From Poriferisodalis sp965205175 (GTDB taxonomy: Bacteria > Actinomycetota > Acidimicrobiia > Acidimicrobiales > Poriferisodalaceae): 64,000 nt of DNA. Under the pieces are notes generated by a model. That model was not told the origin of the DNA and made no database searches. It saw only the letters and a program-made list of their open reading frames with translations. The translations under genes and the position numbers were made by a program. The DNA lies in contig NZ_OZ242038.1 in NCBI RefSeq assembly GCF_965205175.1, positions 1,240,001 through 1,304,000 on the forward strand. The letters run 5' to 3'. Below, one piece after another: positions 45,233 through 52,733 of this stretch. Position 1 is the stretch's first letter, and each line of letters opens with the position of its first letter.

Positions 45233-45458
45233 AAATCAGCAGCCCTTCCTTCATCTGCCGGTCACGCATCGACTGGCACACATCCGCCAGTTGTTGAGCA
45301 AGATCACTCCACGCTACGCACTCAATCCGGCCTGTCGTGTATCTGTCTTTGAAGCCTTGCTTCACAAGCAGCCACACGTTGCATACTAGTATCCCCGATT
45401 TAGTGCTGCTCGTTTTGTAATCGTCAGGATATCCGACTACGGTGATTGCATTATTCAT
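45057..45458 (-). CDS. truncated single-stranded-DNA-binding (SSB-like) protein read into the repeat array
   Basis: The first about 75 residues (MNNAITVVGYPDDYKTSS, ILVCNVWLLV, GRIECVAWSDLAQQLADV, MKEGLLIS) match the SSB OB-fold order V-x-G, x-N-F-x-L-A-V, V-A-W-x-x-L-A, K-G-x-L. At LRGRAAELALN the frame enters the last array repeat and continues through three repeats to a stop at 45057, so the C-terminal part and acidic tail of SSB are missing. Its ATG overlaps the end of the 102-aa gene upstream by 8 bases. The GC content of the true ssb part is clearly lower than in neighbouring genes, suggesting foreign origin (phage or plasmid). It may still be translated; function is doubtful. Confidence 0.75.
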   Translation of the reverse strand: MNNAITVVGYPDDYKTSSTKSGILVCNVWLLVKQGFKDRYTTGRIECVAWSDLAQQLADVCQSMRDRQMKEGLLISLRGRAAELALNLAQASRLLRIALRGRAAGLALNLATCAQAGAVSLRGRAAGLALNLR

Positions 45459-45759
45459 TATCTGGCCTTCCCCATCTAAAAGGGTTGAACAAAGCGGAAG
45501 CGTCGACGTCTAGCGGCAGATCAGATTGGGGAGTGTGCAGCAGTTTCGGGCCAGGATAGTTCTGTGCTTCGCCTAACAAGCTTCGCGCATCTGCTGGCAC
45601 TATGTCTGTTGACGGAATCCACACTGCCCTAAATTTTGCTACGAAGCCTTCTTCACGATCAACTGTGGCGGCACCGTAACGGGTGTACGCTAGTTGCAGT
45701 CGAGGATTGTCGGGGTGTGCTTCCATCCGCAAAATTATGGTGACATAAATTCCGCTCAT
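45451..45759 (-). CDS. hypothetical protein upstream of the SSB-like gene
   Basis: A 102-aa protein with no recognised domain. Visible are MSGIYVTIILRMEAHPDNP, a mixed central region (VAKFRAVWIPSTDIVPADA), and a Pro/Asp-rich C-terminus (FNPFRWGRPDNE). Its ATG overlaps the stop of an upstream frame (ATGA), and its own stop overlaps the SSB-like start. It is therefore the middle gene of a tightly coupled operon fragment. Low GC and position suggest a phage or plasmid replication operon piece. Confidence 0.6.
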   Translation of the reverse strand: MSGIYVTIILRMEAHPDNPRLQLAYTRYGAATVDREEGFVAKFRAVWIPSTDIVPADARSLLGEAQNYPGPKLLHTPQSDLPLDVDASALFNPFRWGRPDNE

Positions 45760-45917
45760 TGTTGACTGCCTTCTTCTTGTTCTGCTGCTGGTTGTGTCTG
45801 ATTGTCAAGGAACGCTTCCACTGAAGGCTGCGCTGTGTGCCATATTGCTGTTTCGGGCAGGTCAGCGAGTTTAGCGGGCAGCCGCTGCGCGGCTGCGTAG
45901 CGCGACCCGCAGTGCAC
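45756..45917 (-). pseudogene. C-terminal remnant of an upstream operon gene
   Basis: A minus-strand frame encodes LPAKLADLPETAIWHTAQ, then PSVEAFLDNQ, then AAEQEEGSQQ, and ends in a TGA that overlaps the next gene's ATG (ATGA). Upstream it merges into a decayed array repeat (RYAAAQR) and then reaches a stop near 45996. No good start exists; a GTG at 45917 would give 53 aa. It looks like the tail of a gene cut off by the repeat region, mirroring the truncated SSB at the other end. Confidence 0.5.
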
Positions 45918-46100
45918 CTGACTCGATATGTCGGTTGAGTGCGAGTTCCGCCAGGCGGCCGCGTAAGGATGGCGCGGAGTATTGGCTGGTGCCAGTCATG
46001 TTGGGTGCCAGCCCGGACAGCCGTGTCGCTTGGCATAGAGCTAGGTCTTGGCTGGTGCCAGTCATGTTGGGCCGAGTCGGAGGTGACCGCGTTCGTTTGA
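45867..46100. repeat. decayed CRISPR-like repeats in 66-bp register
   Basis: Four degenerate copies of the array repeat fall exactly 66 bp apart at 45867, 45933, 45999 and 46065. The copy at 45933-45968 is clearest (GGTTGAGTGCGAGTTCCG, ending GCGTAAGG). The copy at 45867 keeps mainly its 3' half (CCGCTGCGCGGCTGCG). The copies at 45999 and 46065 keep the 5' part (TGTTGGGTGCCAG, TGTTGGGCC). The two intervening spacers (45969-45998 and 46035-46064) are about 80 percent identical to each other. A weak further copy may lie near 45802, one base off register. Confidence 0.65.
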
Positions 46101-46359
46101 CCGGCGTTCACGTTGGCGTGGCTCGGGGTGGGCTTCAGCATGGCTCGGGGGCTTTGGTTCGGGGACCGCTGCTCCGGCATTCATGTAGGTGGTGCCGTGG
46201 GCGGAGTTCGGGCTTGCGCACGGCTTCGCAGTGCTCGTGCCTCCGCCTCGGATCGTGCGGGCAATGGTCGGATGGATGAATGCCCGCCGTTGAACCACAA
46301 TGAGCCGCGCCTCGGCCGCCGGATCGTGTGGGTAATGGTCCGGGGCGTGTCGCCTCGGT

Positions 46360-47931
46360 TCATGTGGGCGGTGCTCGGGTTGTAGTACTGACATTGGCGT
46401 CGGTGTCTGCTGCGGGTCGTTCGGTCGGCTCGCGTGCCTCGTCGCAGCTGGCGCCGATAATGCCCAGAGTTTCTGCTGCGGCTCGTTCGGTCGGCTCGTG
46501 CGCCGGCCGTTTGGCTGCTGTTATCGGTTTGACTGCTGGCAACTGTTTGGCTGATAGTTGCTCGGTTGATCGCTGCCCGTCTGATAGCTGCCCGACCAAT
46601 GGCCGCTCGGCTGGTGGCCGTGTGCCTAGTGCTTCTTTCGCGGTCGACTGTCTCGCTGGCCGCGGCTTGGCCGCGGGTTGCTTGTTCGGCTGCTGTTTGG
46701 CTGGTGCTTGTGTTGCTGATGGTCGCGTCGTCGGCGATGCGTTGTTTGGTCGTGGTTTGTCGGGTGGTCGGAGGCGGTAGCGGCCGGTGTCGGGGTCGCG
46801 TTCGACAGTGAAGCCGTCGTGGTGGATCTTGTGGTGGTGGCAGTGGTGACAGACCGACACGAGGTTGTCGAGGTCAGTCACGCCGCCGTGCTGCCATTCG
46901 ACGATGTGATGCGCGCGGCACAGTTCAGGCGCCGCTCCACAGCCGACGCAGCCCTGGTCGCGTACCGCAAGCGCGCTGCGCTGCAGCTCGGTGGCTGAGC
47001 GGCGGCGTCTGCCCATGCGCAGCTCGCCGGTTGCTTTGTCGAAGATCACAGGCAGCACGCCCGCGTTGACGGCGATCTTCGCGATCTCGCTGATCGGCAC
47101 CGGCGTGCCGTTCGCGAGCCGGCCGTTGGCGAGTTGCTGGTTAACGGCGTCGTAGTCGGCGACGAGCACCAGCGAGGTGCCCGCAGGCCGCGCCGTGTCG
47201 GGCTCGCAGATGAGCTGGGCGATTGCGTCGGCGGTGCGCTGAGCCGGCGTTGTTCGCGAGTTCGGGTCTTGCCGGCGGAACAGCTGCCCTGCAGCCGCGT
47301 CGATGGCTGTGGTGATACGGGCGCCGACGATCGGGTCGAACTGGCCGTTGAGCACGGTCATGCCGGTCTCACGACTGGTGAACGCCCGCGCGCTTCGCTG
47401 GCTGCGCTGCCGCTCGAGCAACGATGCCCCGTCGTCACTGCTGCAGTCCGCGACATGACGGGCGACGATGCGACGGAACTCGTCATGCCCCTCGGACTTG
47501 GCGCGTGCGGCCAGGAACCTGTCGTCGACCGGCGCGTCCGCGGCGGCGCGGGCGATCATGCGTGCGTGCCCAGCCGGGATCGAGCCCGACGCCAGACCGT
47601 CGCGCGTCGCGTGCAAGTCGATAAGCGCGAGCGCGGCCGCTACGTCATTGCGTGCCGTTCGGCCTGACACTGCCAGCACGTTGGCTGCAGTGTGCGTGGC
47701 GGCGGTTTCGCCTTGTCGCCGGGCGACTTCGCTGAGCGCGGCAGCCTCGACCGCAGCCAGCTGCGAGCGGGCGCGGCTGACTTGGGTCAACCGCGACCGC
47801 AGCCCGGCGTCGCTGAGCCCAGACGCCTCGATACCGAGCCACGCATCCGGCAACACATCGGGCGCACCCGACACCGCCGCCGCAGTGCGGCCGCTGAAGC
47901 CGTGTTGCCCGCTGCGTTCACCGATCACCAT
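46360..47931 (-). CDS. DUF222 and HNH endonuclease domain protein
   Basis: 523 aa from the ATG at 47931. The DUF222 helical domain (about 20-330, VEAAALSEVARRQGETAATH, GHARMIARAAADAPVDDRFL) is followed by an HNH nuclease motif (RDQGCVGCGAAPELCRAHHIVEWQHGGVTDLDNLVSVCHHCHHHKIH, about 345-395) with two C-x-x-C zinc pairs. A long Pro/Ala/Thr-rich disordered tail (about 130 residues) ends the protein. Such proteins are abundant in actinobacteria and thought to be selfish or mobile homing-type nucleases. An in-frame ATG at 48096 would add 55 residues. Each ATG sits 7 bases after a TACGGT -10-like box, suggesting leaderless starts. A shredded paralogue lies at 11454. Confidence 0.87.
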   Translation of the reverse strand: MVIGERSGQHGFSGRTAAAVSGAPDVLPDAWLGIEASGLSDAGLRSRLTQVSRARSQLAAVEAAALSEVARRQGETAATHTAANVLAVSGRTARNDVAAALALIDLHATRDGLASGSIPAGHARMIARAAADAPVDDRFLAARAKSEGHDEFRRIVARHVADCSSDDGASLLERQRSQRSARAFTSRETGMTVLNGQFDPIVGARITTAIDAAAGQLFRRQDPNSRTTPAQRTADAIAQLICEPDTARPAGTSLVLVADYDAVNQQLANGRLANGTPVPISEIAKIAVNAGVLPVIFDKATGELRMGRRRRSATELQRSALAVRDQGCVGCGAAPELCRAHHIVEWQHGGVTDLDNLVSVCHHCHHHKIHHDGFTVERDPDTGRYRLRPPDKPRPNNASPTTRPSATQAPAKQQPNKQPAAKPRPARQSTAKEALGTRPPAERPLVGQLSDGQRSTEQLSAKQLPAVKPITAAKRPAHEPTERAAAETLGIIGASCDEAREPTERPAADTDANVSTTTRAPPT

Positions 47932-47933
47932 GG

Positions 47934-48150
47934 AGGAGACCGTAGGGACGGGGTGTGACACGTTCGCCGGTTCGGGGCAGACCGGGTTGTGCGCTGAAGC
48001 GCCGTCGCCAAAGCTGTGCGTGTTGACGACGCCGTCGTTGTTGCAAGCGCTTCCCGTCGCCCCGCGTCCACCCGTCGCCCCGCGTCCAGTTGACATGAGG
48101 GCGACCGTAGGGGCGGGGTGTGACACGTTCGCCGGCTCGGCGCAGACCGG
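47934..48150 (-). promoter_or_regulatory. duplicated promoter-like segment upstream of the DUF222 gene
   Basis: A block of about 48 bp containing ACCGTAGGG, CGGGGTGTGACACGTTCGCC and GCAGACCGG occurs near 47939-47986 and again near 48104-48151, with about four differences and 165 bases apart. On the minus strand each carries a TACGGT box (47944-47939 and 48109-48104) exactly 7 bases before an in-frame ATG (47931 and 48096). Two leaderless starts of different length are predicted. Confidence 0.55.
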
Positions 48151-48154
48151 GCCG

Positions 48155-49285
48155 TCACTGGAACGGGTCGGCAAGCTCCCTGGGATCGCGTTCGGCAACC
48201 ATGGCCTGACGCAAGGCGGTCAGCTGCGGAGCGGCTCGGTAGAAGCGCCCGCGCTTCTCGCCTACTGGCACGAGCAGGCCGGCATCGGTGAGGCGCCGCA
48301 GATCGCGACTGGCGCCTTCGTCGGTCAGGTTCTCCGTCATCGCTCGATAGGTCGCATTGCGCACCCGCAGCCCTTGGGCCGCCACTGCCAGCGCGCTGAG
48401 CGTGCGCTCCGGCAAGGAGAGCTGCTCCGCTGTGCGCTCCAACTCCTCCCAGAGCTGCATCGTCTCTCGCAGGCGCCGCAACTCGATGCGTCCTTGCCGC
48501 AGATGCGCCGTGAGCACGAACCGTATCCACGGCCGGGCGTCGCGCTCGGGATGCCACGAGCCGCCTCCCATCACGCCGAGCACGTCGTAGTACGCCTGCG
48601 TGTTCGCGCCCAGATACTCCTCGAGCGAGCCGAAGATTCGATCCCCGACGCCCTCGCGTGCCAGCACCAGTGATTGCAAGCAGCGAGCCATTCGCCCGTT
48701 GCCGTCGCGGAAGGGGTGGATCATGACGAGGTTGAGATGTGCCATCGCAGCCCGGACCAGTCCGGACTCGCTGGCGACGGGTTCGTTCAAGCTCCGGACC
48801 AGTTCGTCGACCAGCCGAGGCACGTCGTCGACGTCGGGGCCTCGGTACACCGTGACCTCACGAGCCTCGTCTCGCACGAAGATGTCGCCGATCCGCCACT
48901 GGCCTGGCCGCGCATCCATATCGGCACTCATCATGATGAAGTGCAGGCTGCGCAGGAGATCCGCGCTGTAGCTAGGGCGTGGGTCGTCTGCCAGTTGTCC
49001 GACGTAGGTCATGGCATCGCGATAGCCGACGAGTGCCCGCCGAGTGTCGTCGGTTGCATCAAGGGGATCGACGCCGTCGGCGACTGCGAGGGCATCGTCG
49101 AGCGACGCGTGGTAGCCCTCGATGCTGTTGGATCCCCGGCTGGCCCGACCGCGGGCCATGCGCCGCAGCAGACCGTGCCAACGTTGCGGTCGCCGCAGCC
49201 GGTACTGCAGCTGTTCGCGCAACTCGTTGATGTCGGCTTCGACTGAGCGCTCTGCTGCGTCCAGCTGTGGCGTCTCGAACAACAT
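48155..49285 (-). CDS. Fic family protein (AMPylase-type) with C-terminal winged helix
   Basis: 376 aa. The catalytic motif is complete: MIHPFRDGNGRMAR near residue 205 (H-P-F-x-x-G-N-G-R). An N-terminal inhibitory-helix motif S-N-S-I-E-G near residue 55 matches the (S/T)-x-x-x-E-(G/N) autoinhibition signature, so the enzyme is probably self-inhibited, as in class II Fic proteins. The C-terminal part (LSALAVAAQGLRVRNATYR, LRRLTDAGLLVPVGEKRGRFYR) looks like a winged helix for DNA binding. The ATG at 49285 is preferred; an ATG at 49342 would add 19 residues. A likely operator lies at 49299-49327. It transfers AMP or similar groups to a target protein that is unknown. Confidence 0.88.
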   Translation of the reverse strand: MLFETPQLDAAERSVEADINELREQLQYRLRRPQRWHGLLRRMARGRASRGSNSIEGYHASLDDALAVADGVDPLDATDDTRRALVGYRDAMTYVGQLADDPRPSYSADLLRSLHFIMMSADMDARPGQWRIGDIFVRDEAREVTVYRGPDVDDVPRLVDELVRSLNEPVASESGLVRAAMAHLNLVMIHPFRDGNGRMARCLQSLVLAREGVGDRIFGSLEEYLGANTQAYYDVLGVMGGGSWHPERDARPWIRFVLTAHLRQGRIELRRLRETMQLWEELERTAEQLSLPERTLSALAVAAQGLRVRNATYRAMTENLTDEGASRDLRRLTDAGLLVPVGEKRGRFYRAAPQLTALRQAMVAERDPRELADPFQ

Positions 49286-49298
49286 ATCTGTAACTCGT

Positions 49299-49327
49299 AT
49301 AGTGTCTGTGATGACAGCAGATACTAT
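49299..49327. promoter_or_regulatory. inverted repeat upstream of fic, likely operator
   Basis: ATAGTGTCTG (49299-49308) and CAGATACTAT (49318-49327) are inverted copies with one mismatch and a nine-base spacer, 14 to 42 bases upstream of the Fic ATG at 49285. It is AT-rich compared with its surroundings. Given the winged-helix end of the Fic protein, autoregulation through this site is plausible. Confidence 0.55.
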
Positions 49328-49408
49328 CTGACATGTGTGCAACTGGTAACTGGTTATCGACTGGCCGCCAGCTCTGTGGCACCGAAACCCGGGTGCGGCA
49401 GGCTGGTG

Positions 49409-50344
49409 TCAGCGGGGCCGTTCGCCGTAGTCGCCGTGCGGCGCGTCGCGCTCGGAGATGACCTGCCGGAAGCCCTTGGTCTGGAAGCCCTCGACCCAGC
49501 GGTACGCCTCCTCGGTATGGCGGGTCACGCCGTCGAAGAAGGTGCCCAGCAGCTGGCTGGTCCGCAGGCCCATGTTCTCGTAGGCCTGATTGATCAGCAG
49601 CTTGTTGAGCGCCAGCTGGTTCGCCGGGATGTGCGCGAGCCTGCGGGCGAATGCCGCGACCCGGTCTGCCAGCTCGTCGGGCGGGTACACGTAGGCGACC
49701 AACCCGATGCGGTGGGCTGTGGCGGCATCGATGGCGTCGCCGGTCAGCAGGTACTGCTTGGCGTGCTCGAGGCCCAGTCGGTACACCCACATCATCGTGG
49801 TGGGGGTGCCGTAGATGCGCGACGGTGCGTAGCCGATATGCGCGTCGGAGGCCATGAACAGCAGGTCGCAGCACAGGATCATGTCGGTGGCGCCGCCGAT
49901 GGCCCAGCCGTGGATCTGCCCGAGCACGGGCTTGGGGCATTCCCAGATCTTCATGAAGCGCTTGACGTTGTGGCCCATGAACTGCCAGTCCCGCACTGGG
50001 TCCCAGGCACCTGCCCGGGGTGTCGGGCCCGGAGCGCCGTAGGGACTGCCCCAGGCATCATGCACCTCGTCGGCACTGGGAGCACCGGCAGCACCGGCTT
50101 CGCGGTCGTCGGCGGGGTTGAGGTCGTAACCCGCCGTGAGCGTGGGTCCGTTGCCGCGGATCACCACCGAGCGGATGTCCTGCGAAGCCGTGGCGCGGTC
50201 GATGCCGTCGGCCACGCCGGCGATGACTCGCTCGGTCAGCGTGTTCATGCGCTCTGGCCTGTTCAACGTGATGAACGCGACCGTGTCGACCTCGTCGTAG
50301 AGCACTACTGGCGCTGCAGTCGGGTCCTGCGAGGCGGAAGCCAT
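49409..50344 (-). CDS. enoyl-CoA hydratase/isomerase family protein
   Basis: A 311-aa crotonase-fold enzyme. VAFITLNRPERMNTLTERVIAG near residue 22, the first oxyanion loop VVIRGNGPTLTAGYDLNP near 60, and the second, GQIHGWAIGGATDMILCCDLLFMASDAHIGYAPSRIYGTPTTMM, near 140-185 are present. An insert of about 35 residues rich in Gly/Ala/Pro follows the first loop. The ATG at 50344 is preferred over 50401. It is an ordinary metabolic gene inside the accessory island. The substrate is unknown. Confidence 0.88.
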   Translation of the reverse strand: MASASQDPTAAPVVLYDEVDTVAFITLNRPERMNTLTERVIAGVADGIDRATASQDIRSVVIRGNGPTLTAGYDLNPADDREAGAAGAPSADEVHDAWGSPYGAPGPTPRAGAWDPVRDWQFMGHNVKRFMKIWECPKPVLGQIHGWAIGGATDMILCCDLLFMASDAHIGYAPSRIYGTPTTMMWVYRLGLEHAKQYLLTGDAIDAATAHRIGLVAYVYPPDELADRVAAFARRLAHIPANQLALNKLLINQAYENMGLRTSQLLGTFFDGVTRHTEEAYRWVEGFQTKGFRQVISERDAPHGDYGERPR

Positions 50345-50499
50345 GCCCGTCAGCTTGGCGCCGCGCCGCTGAGCTGTGCGGCAGTCCGCTGCTCGCTGCA
50401 CAGCAACTCGACAACCCGCAGACGCTCCTCGGTGACCGGGATCTCGTCGGGCAGGCAGAGCACGTCGGCCGTCACGTACGCGATCGGCCCTTGGCTGCC

Positions 50500-50916
50500 C
50501 TAGCCGATGACACCGAAAGCGCTGAGCCAGATCGGCAGTGTCACGGTGATAATGGTGCCGGTCAGCCAGTAGTGACGCTGGCGGGCGGCGCGGAGGTCTT
50601 CGGCTCGCTGCCGTGCGTGTTCGGCGCGATCCTCGGCTCGTTGCCGTGCGTGTTCGGCGCGGTCTTCGGTTCGCTGTCGTGCGTGTTCGTCGCGGTCCTC
50701 GATCCGTTGGGCGGCCTGTTCGGCGCGCAGCGTTTCGAGACCGCTGGTGAGGTCGCCTTTGGTGGCGAAGCGCGACAGTTCAGCGGAGAGGTGTTCTTTG
50801 GTGACCAGGTCCGGCAAGGGCGCGGGCGCCAAGTGAGCCATCATGAACTCGGCTGTCTGCTCGTCGGTCTGTTCACGCAGCCAATTGTAGATGCGGGTAC
50901 GGAGGTGTTGTGACAT
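50500..50916 (-). CDS. coiled-coil, C-terminal membrane-anchored protein, copy A (DUF1640-like)
   Basis: 138 aa. The N-terminal helical part (MSQHLRTRIYNWLREQTDEQ, LPDLVTKEHLSAELSRFATKGDL) is followed by a charged coiled coil made of 11-aa units of the type AEHARQRAEDR. The end is a hydrophobic helix (HYWLTGTIITVTLPIWLSAFGV). The ATG at 50916 has AGGAG 7 bases upstream. Layout resembles small DUF1640/CCDC90-type proteins with a tail anchor. Copy B at 53263 is about 90 percent identical in DNA, including about 100 bases upstream, but has one fewer coiled-coil unit. Function unknown. Confidence 0.75.
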   Translation of the reverse strand: MSQHLRTRIYNWLREQTDEQTAEFMMAHLAPAPLPDLVTKEHLSAELSRFATKGDLTSGLETLRAEQAAQRIEDRDEHARQRTEDRAEHARQRAEDRAEHARQRAEDLRAARQRHYWLTGTIITVTLPIWLSAFGVIG

Positions 50917-51083
50917 GGCGTGCTCCTGTGAGCAGTCGGTCGAGGGAGCATTCAGCCTAAGTTCTGGCACATCAGCTATTTCCATGTATTTTCCATACAA
51001 TCAACAGCGGCAATCCGGCTTCGACTCGTCCGTCGCAGGCGCCGGGTCAACCAGCGCCGCACAAACACGGTGCGCTGGCCGTG

Positions 51084-51776
51084 TCAGCGTGGCGAGGACC
51101 ACAGCGAGTCGATGGGTGCCAGGAACAGCCGGTCGCCGATCTTGAGGTGCGCTTGGCCGGTGTGCAGCAACACGCCGGCCCGGAATGCGCCCGGCGACGC
51201 AGCGTCTAGGCGGTCGCGCAGCCATGCCAGATGAGCCGTGGCGCTGGGCGACGGCGACTGCGAGGCCTTGATCTCGACGGCCACTGCCGAACCGTCGCGC
51301 CATTCCAGCACGAGGTCGACTTCACGGCCGTCGCGATCTCGGTAGTGCCGCAGCGTCGGCGACATGGGATGTGCCGAGGCTTGGCGGGCGATCTCGCCGA
51401 CCACGAATGTCTCCAGCACTGGGCCCGCTGAGGTGGACATTGGCTGCGTCAGGGATGCTGCCGAAGCGCCCAGCAGGGCAGCGGTCAGTCCGGAGTCGGT
51501 GAGGTGGATCTTCGGGCACCGCACCGCCCGGCCCAACGTGTTGTGTGACCATGCGGGATGTGCTTCAACGACGAAGACAGCGCGCAGCCATTTCATGTAA
51601 CGGGTCAGAGTGGGTCTGGAGACGCCGAGACGGCGTGCCGCGTCCGCCACGTTCAGCGTGGTCGCGGTGCGTGCAGCGATCCACGCCAGCAATCGGTCCA
51701 TGGCGGCCTCGTCGTCGAGCGAGGCATAGGAACGGGTTCGTGCCGTGCGCCGTTGCTCGCTATGATTGCAATGCAA
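51084..51776 (-). pseudogene. DUF4143-type ATPase gene lacking its ATPase domain
   Basis: The 230-aa frame carries only the C-terminal half of the AAA_14/DUF4143 ATP-binding family. It has a small HTH-like part (NVADAARRLGVSRPTLTRYMKWLRAVFVVEA), KIHLTDSGLTAALLG, GPVLETFVVGEIARQ and RDGREVDLVLEWRDGSAVAVEIKAS, a PD-(D/E)xK-like core. The Walker A/B half found in the intact relative at 54179 is missing. The 5' end runs into the FitA-like gene's promoter, consistent with truncation by insertion or deletion. Confidence 0.7.
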
Positions 51777-51795
51777 TCACCTAGTAGGCGGAGCT

Positions 51796-52038
51796 GTGGC
51801 AAGCATCACCATCCGAAGGCTCGATGAACACGTCAAGGCCGGTTTGCGTGTCCGGGCGGCGGTACATGGATGTTCGATGGAGGAGGAAGCCCGGCGGATA
51901 TTGCGTGCCGCCGTGGAATCCGATTCAGTGTCCGCGGATCTCGTCGCCCAGATCCAGCAGGTCGTCGCACCGCTTGGCGGTATCGAGTTGAGCATGCCGG
52001 CGCGTGAGCCGGCACGCGAGCCTCCACGGCTCGGCTGA
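51796..52038 (+). CDS. FitA-like ribbon-helix-helix antitoxin
   Basis: An 80-aa protein: MASITIRRLDEHVKAGLRVRAAVHGCSMEEEARRILRAAV is a ribbon-helix-helix DNA-binding module, followed by a short toxin-binding tail ending in EPAREPPRLG. It starts with GTG at 51796 after GGCGGAG. The toxin gene begins 6 bases after its stop. It is expected to neutralise the PIN toxin and repress the operon. The overlapping region with the DUF4143 remnant's 5' end lies just upstream. Confidence 0.85.
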   Translation: MASITIRRLDEHVKAGLRVRAAVHGCSMEEEARRILRAAVESDSVSADLVAQIQQVVAPLGGIELSMPAREPAREPPRLG

Positions 52039-52043
52039 GCGGC

Positions 52044-52487
52044 GTGTTCGTCTTGGACGCCCATGTCATCTCGGAGCTGATTCGTGCCGAACCTGATCCG
52101 GTCGTGGCCGCTTGGGTCGCAAGTCAGGCACCGACCTCCCTGTTTCTCACAGCAGTCAATGAAGCAGAACTGCGCTTCGGCGTCGCGATCATGCCCGCAG
52201 GAGCACGTCGCGATGCCATTGAAGCAGCGATCGACGACATCTTGCGCAGGCACTTTGCGGACCGGATCCTTGTGCTCGGTAGCCGGGCTGCGGCCGCATA
52301 CGCCGCTCTTGCCGCTCGCCAGCGTGCCGCCGGCCGCTCGGTGCAGCAGCTGGACATTCAGATCGCAGCGATCGCCGTGACGCACAACATGGCGCTCGCG
52401 ACACGAAACGTCGCCGACTTCGCTGGCTTGGATCTCGAACTCATCGACCCTTGGGCGGTGCCCGAGCGTCGCGCCGCCGGACGGTGA
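52044..52487 (+). CDS. FitB/VapC-like PIN-domain toxin
   Basis: A 147-aa PIN-domain ribonuclease. The acidic active-site residues are present: Asp in VLDAHVISELIR near residue 5, Glu in NEAELRFGV near 42, Asp in QLDIQIAAIAV near 104, and Asp in RNVADFAG near 122. The first motif reads LDAHVISEL rather than the usual LDTNVISEL. It has a GTG start, 6 bases after the FitA-like stop. All four positions are intact, so it is probably active. Confidence 0.88.
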   Translation: MFVLDAHVISELIRAEPDPVVAAWVASQAPTSLFLTAVNEAELRFGVAIMPAGARRDAIEAAIDDILRRHFADRILVLGSRAAAAYAALAARQRAAGRSVQQLDIQIAAIAVTHNMALATRNVADFAGLDLELIDPWAVPERRAAGR

Positions 52488-52553
52488 CGAGATGCGACGC
52501 TGCTCTCGGCGGTTCTTGGCAGCGAACCTAGGTGCTGATCTTACAGCGAATTC

Positions 52554-52733
52554 TCAGTATCTCCCCCCGGGCCGATAGCCGAGTTCGTTCAACGGGCGAC
52601 GATCTTGCCGGTAGAGGTGCTCAATGACCCGACGACCCCATGCGTCGGGTGCCGTGGCGGCGATGCATCCAGGGACCCACACGAACACGGTGTGCGGATG
52701 TGGATGGCGCTCAGAAATGGTCGTTGACGGCAT
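52554..52733 (-). pseudogene. hipA toxin kinase remnant
   Basis: The 59-aa frame begins with HipA-like MPSTTISERHPHPHTVFVWVPG, overlaps the HipB gene end by 23 bases as a real hipBA operon would, then jumps straight to CIAATAPDAWGRRVIEHLYR (the HipA A-P-D-x-W-G-R-R motif), and stops after LNELGYRPGGRY. About 60-70 residues between the two blocks and the entire kinase core downstream are missing. The toxin is therefore destroyed by two deletions. Confidence 0.75.
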
